Source: Sutcliffiella horikoshii (lineage in GTDB: Bacteria; Bacillota; Bacilli; Bacillales; Bacillaceae_I). From it: DNA of 64,000 bases. Made by a program: the position numbers and the translations under genes. Location: contig NZ_VTEV01000007.1 in assembly GCF_008180725.1 (NCBI RefSeq), positions 124,001 through 188,000 on the forward strand, read 5' to 3'. The notes under the pieces are model-generated. The model searched no databases, had not been told where the DNA came from, and was given only the letters and a program-made list of their open reading frames with translations. This document shows, one piece after another, positions 47,127 to 56,625 of this stretch; the stretch's first letter is position 1; the number at the start of each line of letters is the position of its first letter.

Positions 47127-50100
47127 TTAAACATCCAGCTTCTCTAACTTTTTCAGCTTTCTTTTTTCCTTAAATTCATCAAACAAAAAGTAAACAACCG
47201 GTATTAAAATTAGCGTAATGATGGTTGCAAAACTTAACCCGAATACAATGACGATTGCCATCGGCTGCTGGATTTCCATCCCTTCTCCAAAGCCCAAGGT
47301 TAATGGAATCAAGCCGAGAATGGTCGTAAGAGCTGTCATGAAAATAGGACGCAAACGAGTTGGCCCTGCTATAAGAATAGCTTCCCAAGTTGTTTTGCCT
47401 TCGCGTTTCATCATGTTGACATAGTCCACAAAAACAATGGCGTTATTGACTACTATCCCGGTCAGAATTAACATTCCTACAAGAGAGCCAACCCCGAGCG
47501 GTTGCCCGGTGACCAATAGGCCGAAAATAATTCCTATAATCGTCAGTGGCACACTGAACATAATGATAAATGGATAAAAGTAAGACTCAAACTGTCCGGC
47601 CATTACCATATAGACGAGAACAACAGCAAGTGCCAAGGCTCCACCGAGCTTGAAAAAGGCATCATTCATCTGCTCGTCCTGTCCACCAATCGTTATTTTA
47701 TATTGGTTGTTTGGAATGTAGATGTTTTCTTTTAATGTTTGTTCCACATCATCAATGACGCTTCCAAGATCGCGGTTCACAATATCTGCATTAACGGTAA
47801 TTTCACGGTTTCTGTTAGTACGGGTAATCTGGCTTGGACCTTGACCTCTCTCAACAGTCGCGACTGCTTGAAGAGGTATATTTTCACCTGTAGGTGTATT
47901 GATCAGCAATTTCTCCAAGTCTTGAATGGAAGCGGTGTACGTATCCTCAATAGTTAAACGGATATCAAGCTCTGCACCGTCACGCGCCATTCTTGATGCG
48001 ACAAGTCCTTTAGTGGCATTTGAAACAGCAGAAGCAATTTGAGCGCTGCCAATTCCAAACTGACTTGCTTTCACTCTATCAATATCAACCACAATCTCCG
48101 GATTTCCTTCTGTATAGTTGGAGGAGGGTTCTCTAATTCCGTCTATTTCAGAAAGAAGGTCTACTGTCTCATCCGCCATTGATTTCAGCGTGGTCAAGTC
48201 AGGCCCTGTGATACTTAAGGATACAGGATTTTGGGAAAACCCTGAATCTCCTGAAGAAAGGGAAATCTCAGCACCAGGAATATTCTCAAGTTTTTGCCTT
48301 ATTTCGTCCCCAACGAGCTTGTCCGAACGGCTCCGTTCCGTAACTGGTGTCAAAAGGATGCTGTAGTTTGCACGGTTGGTCTGGGTACCAGCTGAAACTG
48401 AAAAGTTGTCTGTTCCTCCGACTGTAACAAACGCCAGATCAATTTCTTCAACATCCGCCAATCGTGCATCGATGTCTTCCATCACGTCATATGTAGCGTC
48501 CAGTGAGCTCCCGTCAGGTAAGCGAACCGTCATGGAAATGAAACTTTGATCTTGCTGAGGTAAAAACTCCTTCCCAATAAAAGGGATTCCGATTAAAGAA
48601 ATTAAAAACAGGATAACGATGGAGGTAACGGTCTTTTTTGGGTTTCTCAGCACTTTTTCCAAGATAGAACGGTACCAATTAGTGAATCCAATAAATCTCT
48701 CTTCAAAGCGAGATGTGTTTGTATTGACTTTTAATAGAAGAGACGAGAATAACGGAACAATTATCAACGCCGTAAACAAAGATGCGAGTAAAGAGAAAGA
48801 TACGACAAGTGCGAGTGGCTTGAATAATTGCGCAGCCAGCCCGTCCACAAATACGATGGGTAAGAAAACAATTACTGTGGTCAAAGTGGAAGCGATGATG
48901 GCAGGCCCAACCTCGCTTGTTCCTTCTATGGCCGCATCTTTCATGGAATAACCTTTTTGGCGTAATCGATAGATATTTTCTAATATGACAATGGCGTTAT
49001 CCACCATCATCCCGATTCCCAGCGCAAGCCCCCCTAATGTTAGTAGATTTAACGTTTGACCGCTAAAGTACATAAAAATAAAGGTCGCAACAATAGAAAC
49101 AGGTATAGAAAATAAGATAATTAACGTACTCCGTATGTTTCGTAAAAAGAAGAACAGAACCAATGCAGCGAGCAAACTACCAGCAATCATATTGGTGGTA
49201 ACAGCTCGAATAGATTGTTCAATAAATTGACTTTGGTCGAATATCGGTTTTATTTCGACACCTTCTGGTAAGTTGCTTCTAATTTCCTCTAACTTTTTTT
49301 CGATATCATTTGCCACAGTCACGGTGTTGCTCCCGGATTGTTTTAAAATGGACATCCCGACAGCGGGCTCTCCATTCAAATAGCTGAGCTGAGTAGTCGG
49401 CTGAAGGGTTTCCTTCACTTCACCGAGCTGATCTAGCTGTATCACACCTTTTGAGGTAGGAATGGGAAGCGTTTGTATATCATAAATGGATGCATATTCT
49501 CCGGTAATTCTAATTGGAAGATTTTGATTTTGATCTGTCAGAGAGCCGCCGGGAAGGTTTAAATTTTCGGCGGCGATTATTTGCTGTAATTGATCAATAG
49601 ATACATCAAAGGAAGAAAGCGCGTTAGGATCCAACGTTATTCTTACTTCATTTTCTGCTCCGCCCTCCACTGAAATGGACGCAATTCCATCCACACTGCT
49701 TAATTGAGGTTCAATATCTTGTTCCGCCAACTGCTTTGCCTTGGTCATTTCTCCTGAAGGATCTGTAATGGCAAGCTGTACAATTGGAAGATCACTTGGG
49801 TTAAAGCGGAGAACCCGCGGTAAGTTAGCACCAGAAGGAAGAAAGTCTCGTACCGAATCAATACGTTCCCTCATATCCAAGGAGGCAAAATCCATATTTG
49901 TCCCCCAGGTGAAAGACACGAGAACCAGTGAGCCTCCTGTTCGGGAAATGGAGGTCACAGATTCCACATTCGGCAAGGTGCTCATTGCATCCTCAAGGGG
50001 AGATGATATCAAGTTCTCTATCTCTTCAGGACCTGCCCCCTCATAGGTGGTGGTTACCGCTACGATTGGAAAAGTTAATTCAGGAAACAAATCCACCGGC

Positions 50101-50195
50101 ATTCCGCGCATACTGACGGCACCTAGTATTAACATAAGTATGATCACCATTGACATGGCAATGGGACGTAATACAGAAAGCTTCGCAATTTTCAT
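47127..50195 (-). CDS. RND-family efflux transporter (AcrB/SwrC type)
   Basis: 1022 aa, the full RND length, with 12 membrane helices in two repeats and two large extracellular loops. GIGMMVDNAIVILENIYRLR holds the TM4 Asp of the proton relay, and GIVVNNAIVFVDYVNMMKRE is the second-half equivalent. The closest named Bacillus relative is SwrC, linked to surfactin export. It starts nine nt after the adaptor stop, with a weak site, so is probably coupled. Confidence 0.92.
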   Translation of the reverse strand: MKIAKLSVLRPIAMSMVIILMLILGAVSMRGMPVDLFPELTFPIVAVTTTYEGAGPEEIENLISSPLEDAMSTLPNVESVTSISRTGGSLVLVSFTWGTNMDFASLDMRERIDSVRDFLPSGANLPRVLRFNPSDLPIVQLAITDPSGEMTKAKQLAEQDIEPQLSSVDGIASISVEGGAENEVRITLDPNALSSFDVSIDQLQQIIAAENLNLPGGSLTDQNQNLPIRITGEYASIYDIQTLPIPTSKGVIQLDQLGEVKETLQPTTQLSYLNGEPAVGMSILKQSGSNTVTVANDIEKKLEEIRSNLPEGVEIKPIFDQSQFIEQSIRAVTTNMIAGSLLAALVLFFFLRNIRSTLIILFSIPVSIVATFIFMYFSGQTLNLLTLGGLALGIGMMVDNAIVILENIYRLRQKGYSMKDAAIEGTSEVGPAIIASTLTTVIVFLPIVFVDGLAAQLFKPLALVVSFSLLASLFTALIIVPLFSSLLLKVNTNTSRFEERFIGFTNWYRSILEKVLRNPKKTVTSIVILFLISLIGIPFIGKEFLPQQDQSFISMTVRLPDGSSLDATYDVMEDIDARLADVEEIDLAFVTVGGTDNFSVSAGTQTNRANYSILLTPVTERSRSDKLVGDEIRQKLENIPGAEISLSSGDSGFSQNPVSLSITGPDLTTLKSMADETVDLLSEIDGIREPSSNYTEGNPEIVVDIDRVKASQFGIGSAQIASAVSNATKGLVASRMARDGAELDIRLTIEDTYTASIQDLEKLLINTPTGENIPLQAVATVERGQGPSQITRTNRNREITVNADIVNRDLGSVIDDVEQTLKENIYIPNNQYKITIGGQDEQMNDAFFKLGGALALAVVLVYMVMAGQFESYFYPFIIMFSVPLTIIGIIFGLLVTGQPLGVGSLVGMLILTGIVVNNAIVFVDYVNMMKREGKTTWEAILIAGPTRLRPIFMTALTTILGLIPLTLGFGEGMEIQQPMAIVIVFGLSFATIITLILIPVVYFLFDEFKEKRKLKKLEKLDV

Positions 50196-50204
50196 CTAAT
50201 AGGT

Positions 50205-51425
50205 TCACTCACTTTGTTCTGTTATTTCTGCACCGTCTTTTAATCTTTCTTTTCCGTTTACGGCTACTTTCTGGCCTTTAGTAACTCCTTTAAGAATCTG
50301 AATAAATTCATTGTCACGGAACCCGGTTTCAACATCCTGTCTTACCGCTTTATTCTCTTCAATGACATAAACATAAGGATTTTCTTCTTCATATAATATT
50401 GCGTCCATAGGTAAAACAGTTTGAGCTTCCAGGTTATCAACAGCGACATATGCAGTTGCTCTCATACCGCCTTTAATGACTAACTCTGAATTGCTTACTG
50501 GAATGGTGACAGAAAACATATTGGTCTGCTGATTGACTGTAGGGGAGACGGTTTCAATTTTTGATTCAAATGAATCTGTCAATCCTTCAAATGAAATTGT
50601 AGCTTCTTGCCCAGCTTTTAATTTACTTACTTGATAACTATTCACTTGGAAAGTTGCTGCGATGTTATCTAACTGAATGATCGTTCCGATTGGAACATTA
50701 GGAGACGCAATTCCATCATTTACAACATTCAATTCAGAAACAATTCCGTCAATCGGGCTTGTAATCGAAGTGGCATCAGCCATTTGCTGTGCTTGCTTCA
50801 GCCCTTGTCTAGCCTGATTTAATTGAGCTTCCATTTCCATGGTGTTAAAGGTCGGCATCTGTTGGACTTGGCTGGCAGCTGTAGCAAGCTGGGCCTGTTT
50901 AACCATGACATCCACTGTGCTTTGTACCAAATCAAGCGAAGTAACAGCCCCTGTGTCTACACCATCCAAAAGAGCTTGAGATTTTTCTAAACTTTGGTTT
51001 AATTCTGCCTGCAACTTGGGTATATCAGAAAGAGAGGCCTGACTTTCAGCTGCCTCTTGCATTTCTTTCATTTTTGAGAGGGCATTTTCTAGCTCTGTCA
51101 CTGCACTCTGAGCTTGAACTACCTGCTCGGTTGCAGCTTCAGAATCCAAAGAAACAATTAAATCGCCCTTTTTCACTATATCACCAATTTTTACATGAAC
51201 AGATTCAACGGTTAGGGGGGAGGTAGTTAGGAGTGGTACTTGTGTTTCAGGTACAGCCAGTCCGACCAATTCAATCGTATTGCTGATATTTTTCTCTGTA
51301 ACTTCAGCAATCGTAACTGGGATCTTATTGGACTCTGTATTCTGACTTGTAATCTCTTTTTGACTGCAAGCGGTTGAAAATAAGAGTACGAACATGGCAG
51401 GAAGCAGCCAATATTTTTTCAACAT
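50205..51425 (-). CDS. RND efflux periplasmic-adaptor-like lipoprotein (MFP)
   Basis: 406 aa. Lipoprotein signal MLKKYWLLPAMFVLLFSTAC with Cys20. Lipoyl-like and beta-barrel domains flank a coiled coil (about 95-210). Family HlyD/AcrA. In a Gram-positive it would lie between membrane and wall as partner of the downstream RND pump. AGGTGATAT precedes the ATG at 51425. Confidence 0.9.
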   Translation of the reverse strand: MLKKYWLLPAMFVLLFSTACSQKEITSQNTESNKIPVTIAEVTEKNISNTIELVGLAVPETQVPLLTTSPLTVESVHVKIGDIVKKGDLIVSLDSEAATEQVVQAQSAVTELENALSKMKEMQEAAESQASLSDIPKLQAELNQSLEKSQALLDGVDTGAVTSLDLVQSTVDVMVKQAQLATAASQVQQMPTFNTMEMEAQLNQARQGLKQAQQMADATSITSPIDGIVSELNVVNDGIASPNVPIGTIIQLDNIAATFQVNSYQVSKLKAGQEATISFEGLTDSFESKIETVSPTVNQQTNMFSVTIPVSNSELVIKGGMRATAYVAVDNLEAQTVLPMDAILYEEENPYVYVIEENKAVRQDVETGFRDNEFIQILKGVTKGQKVAVNGKERLKDGAEITEQSE

Positions 51426-51657
51426 ATATCACCTCATACTTATCTTGTCTAATTATAAAACTATCATGTATTACAAACCCTTACAAATCCTAACTATCGT
51501 AGGGCTAATGAAACAATATAATTGTTACTACTTTGTGAACACATAAAAAAATAATGAGAACTAATTTCGTATAAATGAAACCTTCTAGGACATCCAAACG
51601 TCTGAATAGATGTAAGCCAAGAGATTAGTGGAAAAAATGATTGGTTTTGTAATTACC

Positions 51658-51787
51658 CCCAGAAGATTGGAGTGAGGGTGTGAGACTCCAGCGGGGGAGT
51701 AACTGTTGGTTGAGACCCCGCAACGAAGTGAGGAGGCTCAAACACCGTCCCGCGGAAAGCGAACACACAGAACGTAAATCTTCTGGG
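51658..51787 (+). repeat. Interspersed palindromic element, copy e
   Basis: Ten-base complementary ends, CCCAGAAGAT and ATCTTCTGGG. Interior: TTGGAGTGAGGGTGTGAGAC, GAGGCTCAAACACCGTCCCG and GGAAAGCGAACAC. Lies between the divergent adaptor gene and spx, the rest of that 570-bp gap being AT-rich. Confidence 0.88.
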
Positions 51788-51994
51788 AGTTAGTGCAGTT
51801 AAAGCAAAAAAATTTGAACATGTTGTGACAACTTGTCCGACTTTTAAAATACTATACCTTTTTAGTCGGAAATCGTGTATAATAATTAATAGATATTACT
51901 TCTTTAGAGTAATTTCAAATTGAGAGCGATTCACAATTAGAAACGTTCAGCATGTTCTTTCGAATAATACTAGATAAAAAGGAGAGGAAAGTTC

Positions 51995-52393
51995 ATGGTA
52001 ACCCTATATACATCTCCAAGTTGTACTTCTTGTCGTAAAGCAAAACATTGGTTAGAAGAACATAACATTCCATATACAGAAAGAAATATTTTCTCAGAGT
52101 CTTTATCTATTGATGAGATCAAAGAGATTTTACGAATGACGGAAGACGGAACAGATGAAATCATCTCAACCAGATCAAAAATCTTCCAAAAACTGAATAT
52201 AAATGTAGAAGCAATGCCGCTTCAAGAATTATATTCCGTGATTAAAGAACATCCTGGTCTGTTAAGAAGACCTATCATTATAGACGAAAAACGACTACAA
52301 GTAGGGTACAACGAAGATGAGATTCGCCGCTTCTTACCAAGGAAAGTAAGAACCTTCCAATTAAGAGAAGCACAAAGATTAGTTAACGGCTAA
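51995..52393 (+). CDS. spx: Redox-sensing RNA-polymerase-binding regulator Spx
   Basis: 132 aa, ArsC/Spx family. The redox switch is CTSC (Cys10, Cys13). Spx binds the alpha C-terminal domain and controls the disulphide-stress regulon; it is degraded by ClpXP with the adaptor SpxH, encoded at 61.4 kb. AAAAAGGAGAGG precedes the ATG. Upstream, TATAAT at about 51880 and a possible ECF-type promoter (TGAACA near 51815) are seen, together with a CCGACT/AGTCGG dyad (51837/51864). Confidence 0.95.
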   Translation: MVTLYTSPSCTSCRKAKHWLEEHNIPYTERNIFSESLSIDEIKEILRMTEDGTDEIISTRSKIFQKLNINVEAMPLQELYSVIKEHPGLLRRPIIIDEKRLQVGYNEDEIRRFLPRKVRTFQLREAQRLVNG

Positions 52394-52400
52394 TAAAAAC

Positions 52401-52440
52401 AAAAACTTCTACATGCATCATCGCATGTAGAAGTTTTTTT
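52401..52440 (+). terminator. Terminator after spx
   Basis: AAAACTTCTACATGC pairs with GCATGTAGAAGTTTT around ATCATC, then more Ts. Confidence 0.93.
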
Positions 52441-52458
52441 ATCCCTATAGGTTCCTTA

Positions 52459-52579
52459 TTGATTGGAGTGCAAGGTGTGAGACTCCTGTGGGGGGGGACG
52501 GTTGGTTGAGAACCTGAAGCGTTGTAAGAAGGCTCACGCACCGTCCTCTGGATAAGCGAACACCTCAAACGGAAATCAA
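52459..52579 (+). repeat. Interspersed palindromic element, copy f
   Basis: Ends TTGATT and AATCAA are complementary. Interior GGAGTGCAAGGTGTGAGACT and GCGAACACC match copies d and e. Confidence 0.85.
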
Positions 52580-52603
52580 AAAGCGTTAATGGAGCAACTC
52601 GAC

Positions 52604-53266
52604 TCAGCGTATTTTAAAAAATTGTTTTTTATACAGCCCAGTAAAAACTAACATACTTAAAATCAGCACATACGGAAAAAATGCCTGCCAATCGCCAGGA
52701 GGGAGCATACCAGCAACCTTAGGTTCAAAAATAATCATCTTTCCGGCCGTATAACACAATATGCTTGCTCCAAAATAGATAATTATAGGATATTTCTCCA
52801 TTGCCACTAATATAATCTTACTCCCCCATATAATTATTGGTATAGAAAAAATCAGACCAATGACCACCAAATAAAAATTACCATGTGCAGCACCTGCAAC
52901 AGCCATTACATTATCTATTCCCATAACGATATCGGCAATCACTATAGTTTTAATAGCAGCGCCGAGGGAATGCTTGCCCTCAACAATTGATTCGTTTCCT
53001 TGATCAAGGATTAATTGTGCTGCTATGTAAACCAGTAACACTCCACCTACAAATTGAAGGAATGGAATAGCTAAGAGGTAGACGGCACATATGGTAAGAA
53101 ATATTCTACAAACAATGGCCAGAAGTGTACCAATGATGATTGCTTTGTTGCGGTGACGCTCTGGAAGATTGCGGCATGCCAGCGCTATTACAATAGCATT
53201 GTCTCCGCCGAGCACAATATCAATACCAATGATGATTAGTATGGAAGTTATCAATTCCAGCTCCAC
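52604..53266 (-). CDS. yjbE: TerC-family membrane protein YjbE
   Basis: 220 aa with about seven membrane helices. The two acidic motifs are GIDIVLGGDNAIVIALA and IADIVMGIDNVMAVAG, both containing the Asp-Asn pair of the TerC family, now linked to manganese export. GTG start after AAGGGGCG. Many TerC genes have a yybP-ykoY manganese riboswitch, but I cannot recognise one here. Confidence 0.88.
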   Translation of the reverse strand: MELELITSILIIIGIDIVLGGDNAIVIALACRNLPERHRNKAIIIGTLLAIVCRIFLTICAVYLLAIPFLQFVGGVLLVYIAAQLILDQGNESIVEGKHSLGAAIKTIVIADIVMGIDNVMAVAGAAHGNFYLVVIGLIFSIPIIIWGSKIILVAMEKYPIIIYFGASILCYTAGKMIIFEPKVAGMLPPGDWQAFFPYVLILSMLVFTGLYKKQFFKIR

Positions 53267-53504
53267 TTTATCGCCCCTTCTTGTCCCAGTCCTATATAAA
53301 TATAGTGGTCAAGGAGAGAGATTATGCCATAAAAGTTGGGTGCGATCTTGGCCAGGGGGTTTTCCAAATTGTAAGGTAGGCATTTTAACGATTTTTAAAA
53401 ATGTGAGCATTTTTGTTTCCATTCTTCCTTTTTTTATCATAAAATAAAAGTACAAGTATCACTCTTGATAGTACAATGTTCTTTTTATATGCTGCGGTCA
53501 TGGT

Positions 53505-53560
53505 CTAGCTTTAAGGCTAGGTACTTGAGGTCACTACTCATCTCTTAACGGGGATGTACC
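53505..53560 (+). other. Possible structured RNA in the mecA upstream region
   Basis: CTAGC/GCTAG (53505-53520) forms a short hairpin, followed at once by GGTAC (53520) and GTACC (53556) enclosing about 30 nt. No known riboswitch is recognised. The remainder of 53267-53811 shows no gene. Confidence 0.3.
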
Positions 53561-53811
53561 ACAAACTATGTTTTGCTTAAATGGACCGGAACCAACCGCA
53601 TTTGCTAATCTTTGCATAGATTTTAGGTTTACTCGCTATGCTAAATGGATAAATTGAAACAATAAGGTATAAGAAATTTGTGGAGGGTCCCTTCCAAGGA
53701 AAGACGGAGGAAAATGAGAAGCGGACAATAAGAGACTGGCATTTCTCACATGAGAATTGTTTGCAAGAGAGCACGCTTATCATTTACCGAATCAGAAGGG
53801 AGTTGTTAAGA

Positions 53812-54504
53812 ATGGAAATTGAACGTATTAATGATCATACGGTAAAGTTTTACATTTCATATGGTGATATAGAGGAACGTGGATTTGACCGCGAAGAAAT
53901 CTGGTATAACCGCGAGCGTAGTGAAGAATTATTCTGGGAAATGATGGATGAAGCGCATGATGAAGAAGATTTCATGGTGGAAGGACCGCTATGGATACAA
54001 GTTCAGGCCCTTGATAAGGGATTGGAAGTTATCGTGACCCGAGCTCAGTTATCCAAAGATGGAAAGAACTTCGAGGTTCCTGTGTCAGAGGACAAGCGAA
54101 TCGACATCCCAGTTGATGAACGCATAGAAGCGTTGCTTGATCAGCACTTTAATTCTTCAACGAAAACAGATGAAGCAAAAGACGACAAGCTGGAAGAGGA
54201 AAAAGACCTTCTGCAATTTATGGTCCGGTTCAGAGATCTAGAGTATATTATTTCTGCCAGTCATCGATTGCAGCACTTGGAAAACTTAAGCAACAATCTT
54301 TACTTTTACGAGAAAAGCTACTATTTATATGTTGATTTTTCGAGTGAGCATTATACAGACGAAGAAATTGATAATGTACTAAGTGTGTTACTAGAATACG
54401 GGGAAGAATCAGCCATCTCCATTCACCGTCTTCAAGAATATGGTTCGGAAGTTGCCAAGGACGATGCAATGAAGGAAATGACGAAACATTTTCCTCTAAA
54501 ATAA
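53812..54504 (+). CDS. mecA: Adaptor protein MecA
   Basis: 230 aa. Begins MEIERINDHTVKFYISYGDI and ends with a C-terminal ClpC-binding domain. Between them is an acidic linker (about 105-130). MecA targets ComK and other proteins to ClpCP. AAGGGAG precedes the ATG; an in-frame ATG at 53680 would add 44 unrelated residues. Confidence 0.94.
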   Translation: MEIERINDHTVKFYISYGDIEERGFDREEIWYNRERSEELFWEMMDEAHDEEDFMVEGPLWIQVQALDKGLEVIVTRAQLSKDGKNFEVPVSEDKRIDIPVDERIEALLDQHFNSSTKTDEAKDDKLEEEKDLLQFMVRFRDLEYIISASHRLQHLENLSNNLYFYEKSYYLYVDFSSEHYTDEEIDNVLSVLLEYGEESAISIHRLQEYGSEVAKDDAMKEMTKHFPLK

Positions 54505-54510
54505 TGGAAG

Positions 54511-54540
54511 GCCGATTTCACAAGTTGAAATCGGTTTTTT
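54511..54540 (+). terminator. Terminator after mecA
   Basis: CCGATTTCA pairs with TGAAATCGG, followed by TTTTTT. Confidence 0.9.
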
Positions 54541-54610
54541 CAGATTTAAATTCGATTAATTACAGAAAGATTTGGCGTGTGCGCTCTAGGATAGAGGAGA
54601 AGTGAGTCAG

Positions 54611-56128
54611 TTGAAAAATACCATTCGAGTTATCGTATTTATTTTAGTAATCGGTGCCGTTTTATTTGCAACCCAAGGCCTTTGGGAAGGATGGTTACTA
54701 GGATCCATTTCTATATTTTTTACTATTTCTGTCGTCTTTATCGCTTTTTTAATTTCCCTAGAAAATAGACATCCGACCAGAACCCTCACTTGGCTTGTTG
54801 TCTTAGGGAGTTTTCCAGTACTCGGGTTTTTCTTTTATTTGATATTTGGGCGAAATGTCAGGAAGAGGAGGCTTTTTCAAAGGAAAGCACTTCTAGACAA
54901 GGAGGTACTGGAGGAGGTCGAAGGAACGAGAGAATACACCGAACAGGATATGCGACTACTGGATGAAAGTAAAAAAGGCATTTTTCAACTATCACAAAAT
55001 ATTGGAAGGAGTCCCATCTCCTTCGATACAGAAACTGTCGTTTTGACTAACGGTAATCAGACCTTCACCAGGATTCTGGAAGAAATCAGCAAAGCGAAAC
55101 ATCATATCCATTTTGAATATTACATTGTTAGAGATGATGAAATTGGTAAGCAAATTAAAAATCTATTAATTGAAAAGGCTAAGAGCGGGGTACAGGTACG
55201 ATTTCTGTTCGATGCAGTGGGAAGCTTTCAATTGGGCGGTAAATACATAAAGGAGCTCCGTGCCGCAGGAGTTGAAATTGTATCGTTCTCACCTGTAAGG
55301 GTGCCGGTATTTAATAATAAAATTAACTTCCGTAACCATCGGAAAATCATTGTCGTGGATGGGGATGTAGGTTTTGTTGGTGGCCTGAATATCGGGGATG
55401 AGTATCTCGGTCGTGATGAATATTTTGGTTTCTGGAGGGATACACACCTATATGTAAGAGGAGAAGCTGTTAGGACGCTACAGTTAATATTTCTCCAGGA
55501 CTGGTATTATGCAACAGACGAATCTCTTCTTACTCCAAGCTATTTGACTCCCGCCTTGGCAAACGGAGGAGGGAAGAAATATGGTGGAGTTCAAATGATT
55601 GCAGGAGGCCCCGATCAAGAATGGGAAGTAATCAAAAGTTTATACTTCTCCATGATCACTTCCGCTCGCAGCTCCATATGGATTGCCTCTCCATACTTTG
55701 TTCCTGATGATGATATCTTCACTGCGCTGAAGGTTGCAGCACTAAGCGGTTTGGATGTCCGGTTATTGGTGCCAAAACGGCCAGATAAGCGAATCGTTTA
55801 CTACGCTTCAAGATCTTATTTTCCAGAAATGATGGAAGCAGGGGTGAAGATTTACCAATATGAAAAAGGCTTTCTCCATAGCAAAGTGGTGGTTGTCGAT
55901 GAACAGGTTGCATCGATTGGAACCGCGAATATGGACATGCGAAGTTTCCATCTAAATTTTGAAGTGAATGCTTTTTTATACAATACGGATAGTGTGAAGA
56001 CACTTGTTGAAGATTACGAGCAAGATTTACATGATGCGAAACCAATAGCAAAAGAGGTATTTGCCAACCGTCCTTTTTATCAAAAGGTGTTTGAATCGTT
56101 GGCAAGACTGGCCTCTCCACTACTGTAA
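54611..56128 (+). CDS. cls: Cardiolipin synthase
   Basis: 505 aa, phospholipase D superfamily; joins two phosphatidylglycerols into cardiolipin. Two membrane helices at the N terminus (about 5-25, 30-70). First HKD motif NHRKIIVVDGDVGFVGG, second HSKVVVVDEQVASIGTANMD. GAGGAGA at 54594-54600 spaces ten bases to TTG 54611; GTG 54602 is too close. It interrupts the B. subtilis order mecA-coiA. Confidence 0.92.
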   Translation: MKNTIRVIVFILVIGAVLFATQGLWEGWLLGSISIFFTISVVFIAFLISLENRHPTRTLTWLVVLGSFPVLGFFFYLIFGRNVRKRRLFQRKALLDKEVLEEVEGTREYTEQDMRLLDESKKGIFQLSQNIGRSPISFDTETVVLTNGNQTFTRILEEISKAKHHIHFEYYIVRDDEIGKQIKNLLIEKAKSGVQVRFLFDAVGSFQLGGKYIKELRAAGVEIVSFSPVRVPVFNNKINFRNHRKIIVVDGDVGFVGGLNIGDEYLGRDEYFGFWRDTHLYVRGEAVRTLQLIFLQDWYYATDESLLTPSYLTPALANGGGKKYGGVQMIAGGPDQEWEVIKSLYFSMITSARSSIWIASPYFVPDDDIFTALKVAALSGLDVRLLVPKRPDKRIVYYASRSYFPEMMEAGVKIYQYEKGFLHSKVVVVDEQVASIGTANMDMRSFHLNFEVNAFLYNTDSVKTLVEDYEQDLHDAKPIAKEVFANRPFYQKVFESLARLASPLL

Positions 56129-56156
56129 AAGCCGGAGATATCCTTTCCGGCTTTTT
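56127..56156 (+). terminator. Terminator after cls
   Basis: AAAAGCCGGA pairs with TCCGGCTTTT, followed by T. Confidence 0.88.
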
Positions 56157-56178
56157 CGTCTGTATGATTTATTATACG

Positions 56179-56303
56179 GTTGATTTCCGTTCCAGCGCTT
56201 CGCTTGCCTGCGGGCGGTCCGTGATCCTGCTCGGCTTGCGCCTACGGGGTCTCACCTGTCCCTTCCTCCCGCGGGCGTCTGCGCGCCTTCCACTCCAATC
56301 AAC
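56179..56303 (-). repeat. Interspersed palindromic element, copy g
   Basis: Ends GTTGATT and AATCAAC are complementary. Nearly identical to copy i (61912-62034), including TGCCTGCGGGCGGTCCGTGA and CTTCCTCCCGCGGGCGTCT. Confidence 0.9.
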
Positions 56304-56390
56304 AAGGTGACTTCATTTACCCAAAAATTAATGTAAAGGATTTAACCGAGTTAACTGAAAAAATGATATTTTTAATACGATTAATTTTCA

Positions 56391-56518
56391 GCTGTGGATT
56401 GGAGCAAATGGCGGAGACTCCTGCGGGGGAGTAGCGGCAATGTTGAGACCCCTGAAGCGTTGTGAGGAGGCTCAAGGTCGCCCCGCGGAAAGCGCAGCCA
56501 TTTGCGGAAAGGAACAGC
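56391..56518 (+). repeat. Interspersed palindromic element, copy h
   Basis: Ends GCTGT and ACAGC are complementary. Interior close to consensus: GGCGGAGACTCCTGCGGGGG, AATGTTGAGACCCCTGAAGC and GGTCGCCCCGCGGAAAGCGC. Opposite orientation to copy g, 87 bp away. Confidence 0.9.
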
Positions 56519-56532
56519 GGCGATTAAACAAT

Positions 56533-56545
56533 AAAATTAAGTTTT
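56533..56545 (+). promoter_or_regulatory. Possible ComK AT-box before coiA
   Basis: AAAATTAAGTTTT matches AAAA-N5-TTTT. A second (AAAATGATATTTT at 56360-56372) lies beyond element h, too far for the usual paired K-box spacing. Chance matches are likely in AT-rich DNA. Confidence 0.25.
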
Positions 56546-56625
56546 TTGTAATTTTTTGAAGGGAATTGTCTTTAAGAGTCGAATGGTATAGTGGTGTAAA
56601 AATATCTACCGAAAGGTGTGTTGGA

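Noticed and set aside
47218-50046. Several plus-strand ORFs across the RND gene
   Set aside because: They are antisense shadows of a clear full-length transporter.
53169-53447. Plus-strand ORF upstream of mecA
   Set aside because: It overlaps yjbE antisense and has no ribosome-binding site or recognisable protein.
53267-53460. yybP-ykoY manganese riboswitch upstream of the TerC gene
   Set aside because: Expected by family, but I could not match its conserved sequence; a covariance search would decide.
53680-53811. N-terminal extension of MecA
   Set aside because: The 44 extra residues are unlike MecA and a good ribosome-binding site lies before 53812.
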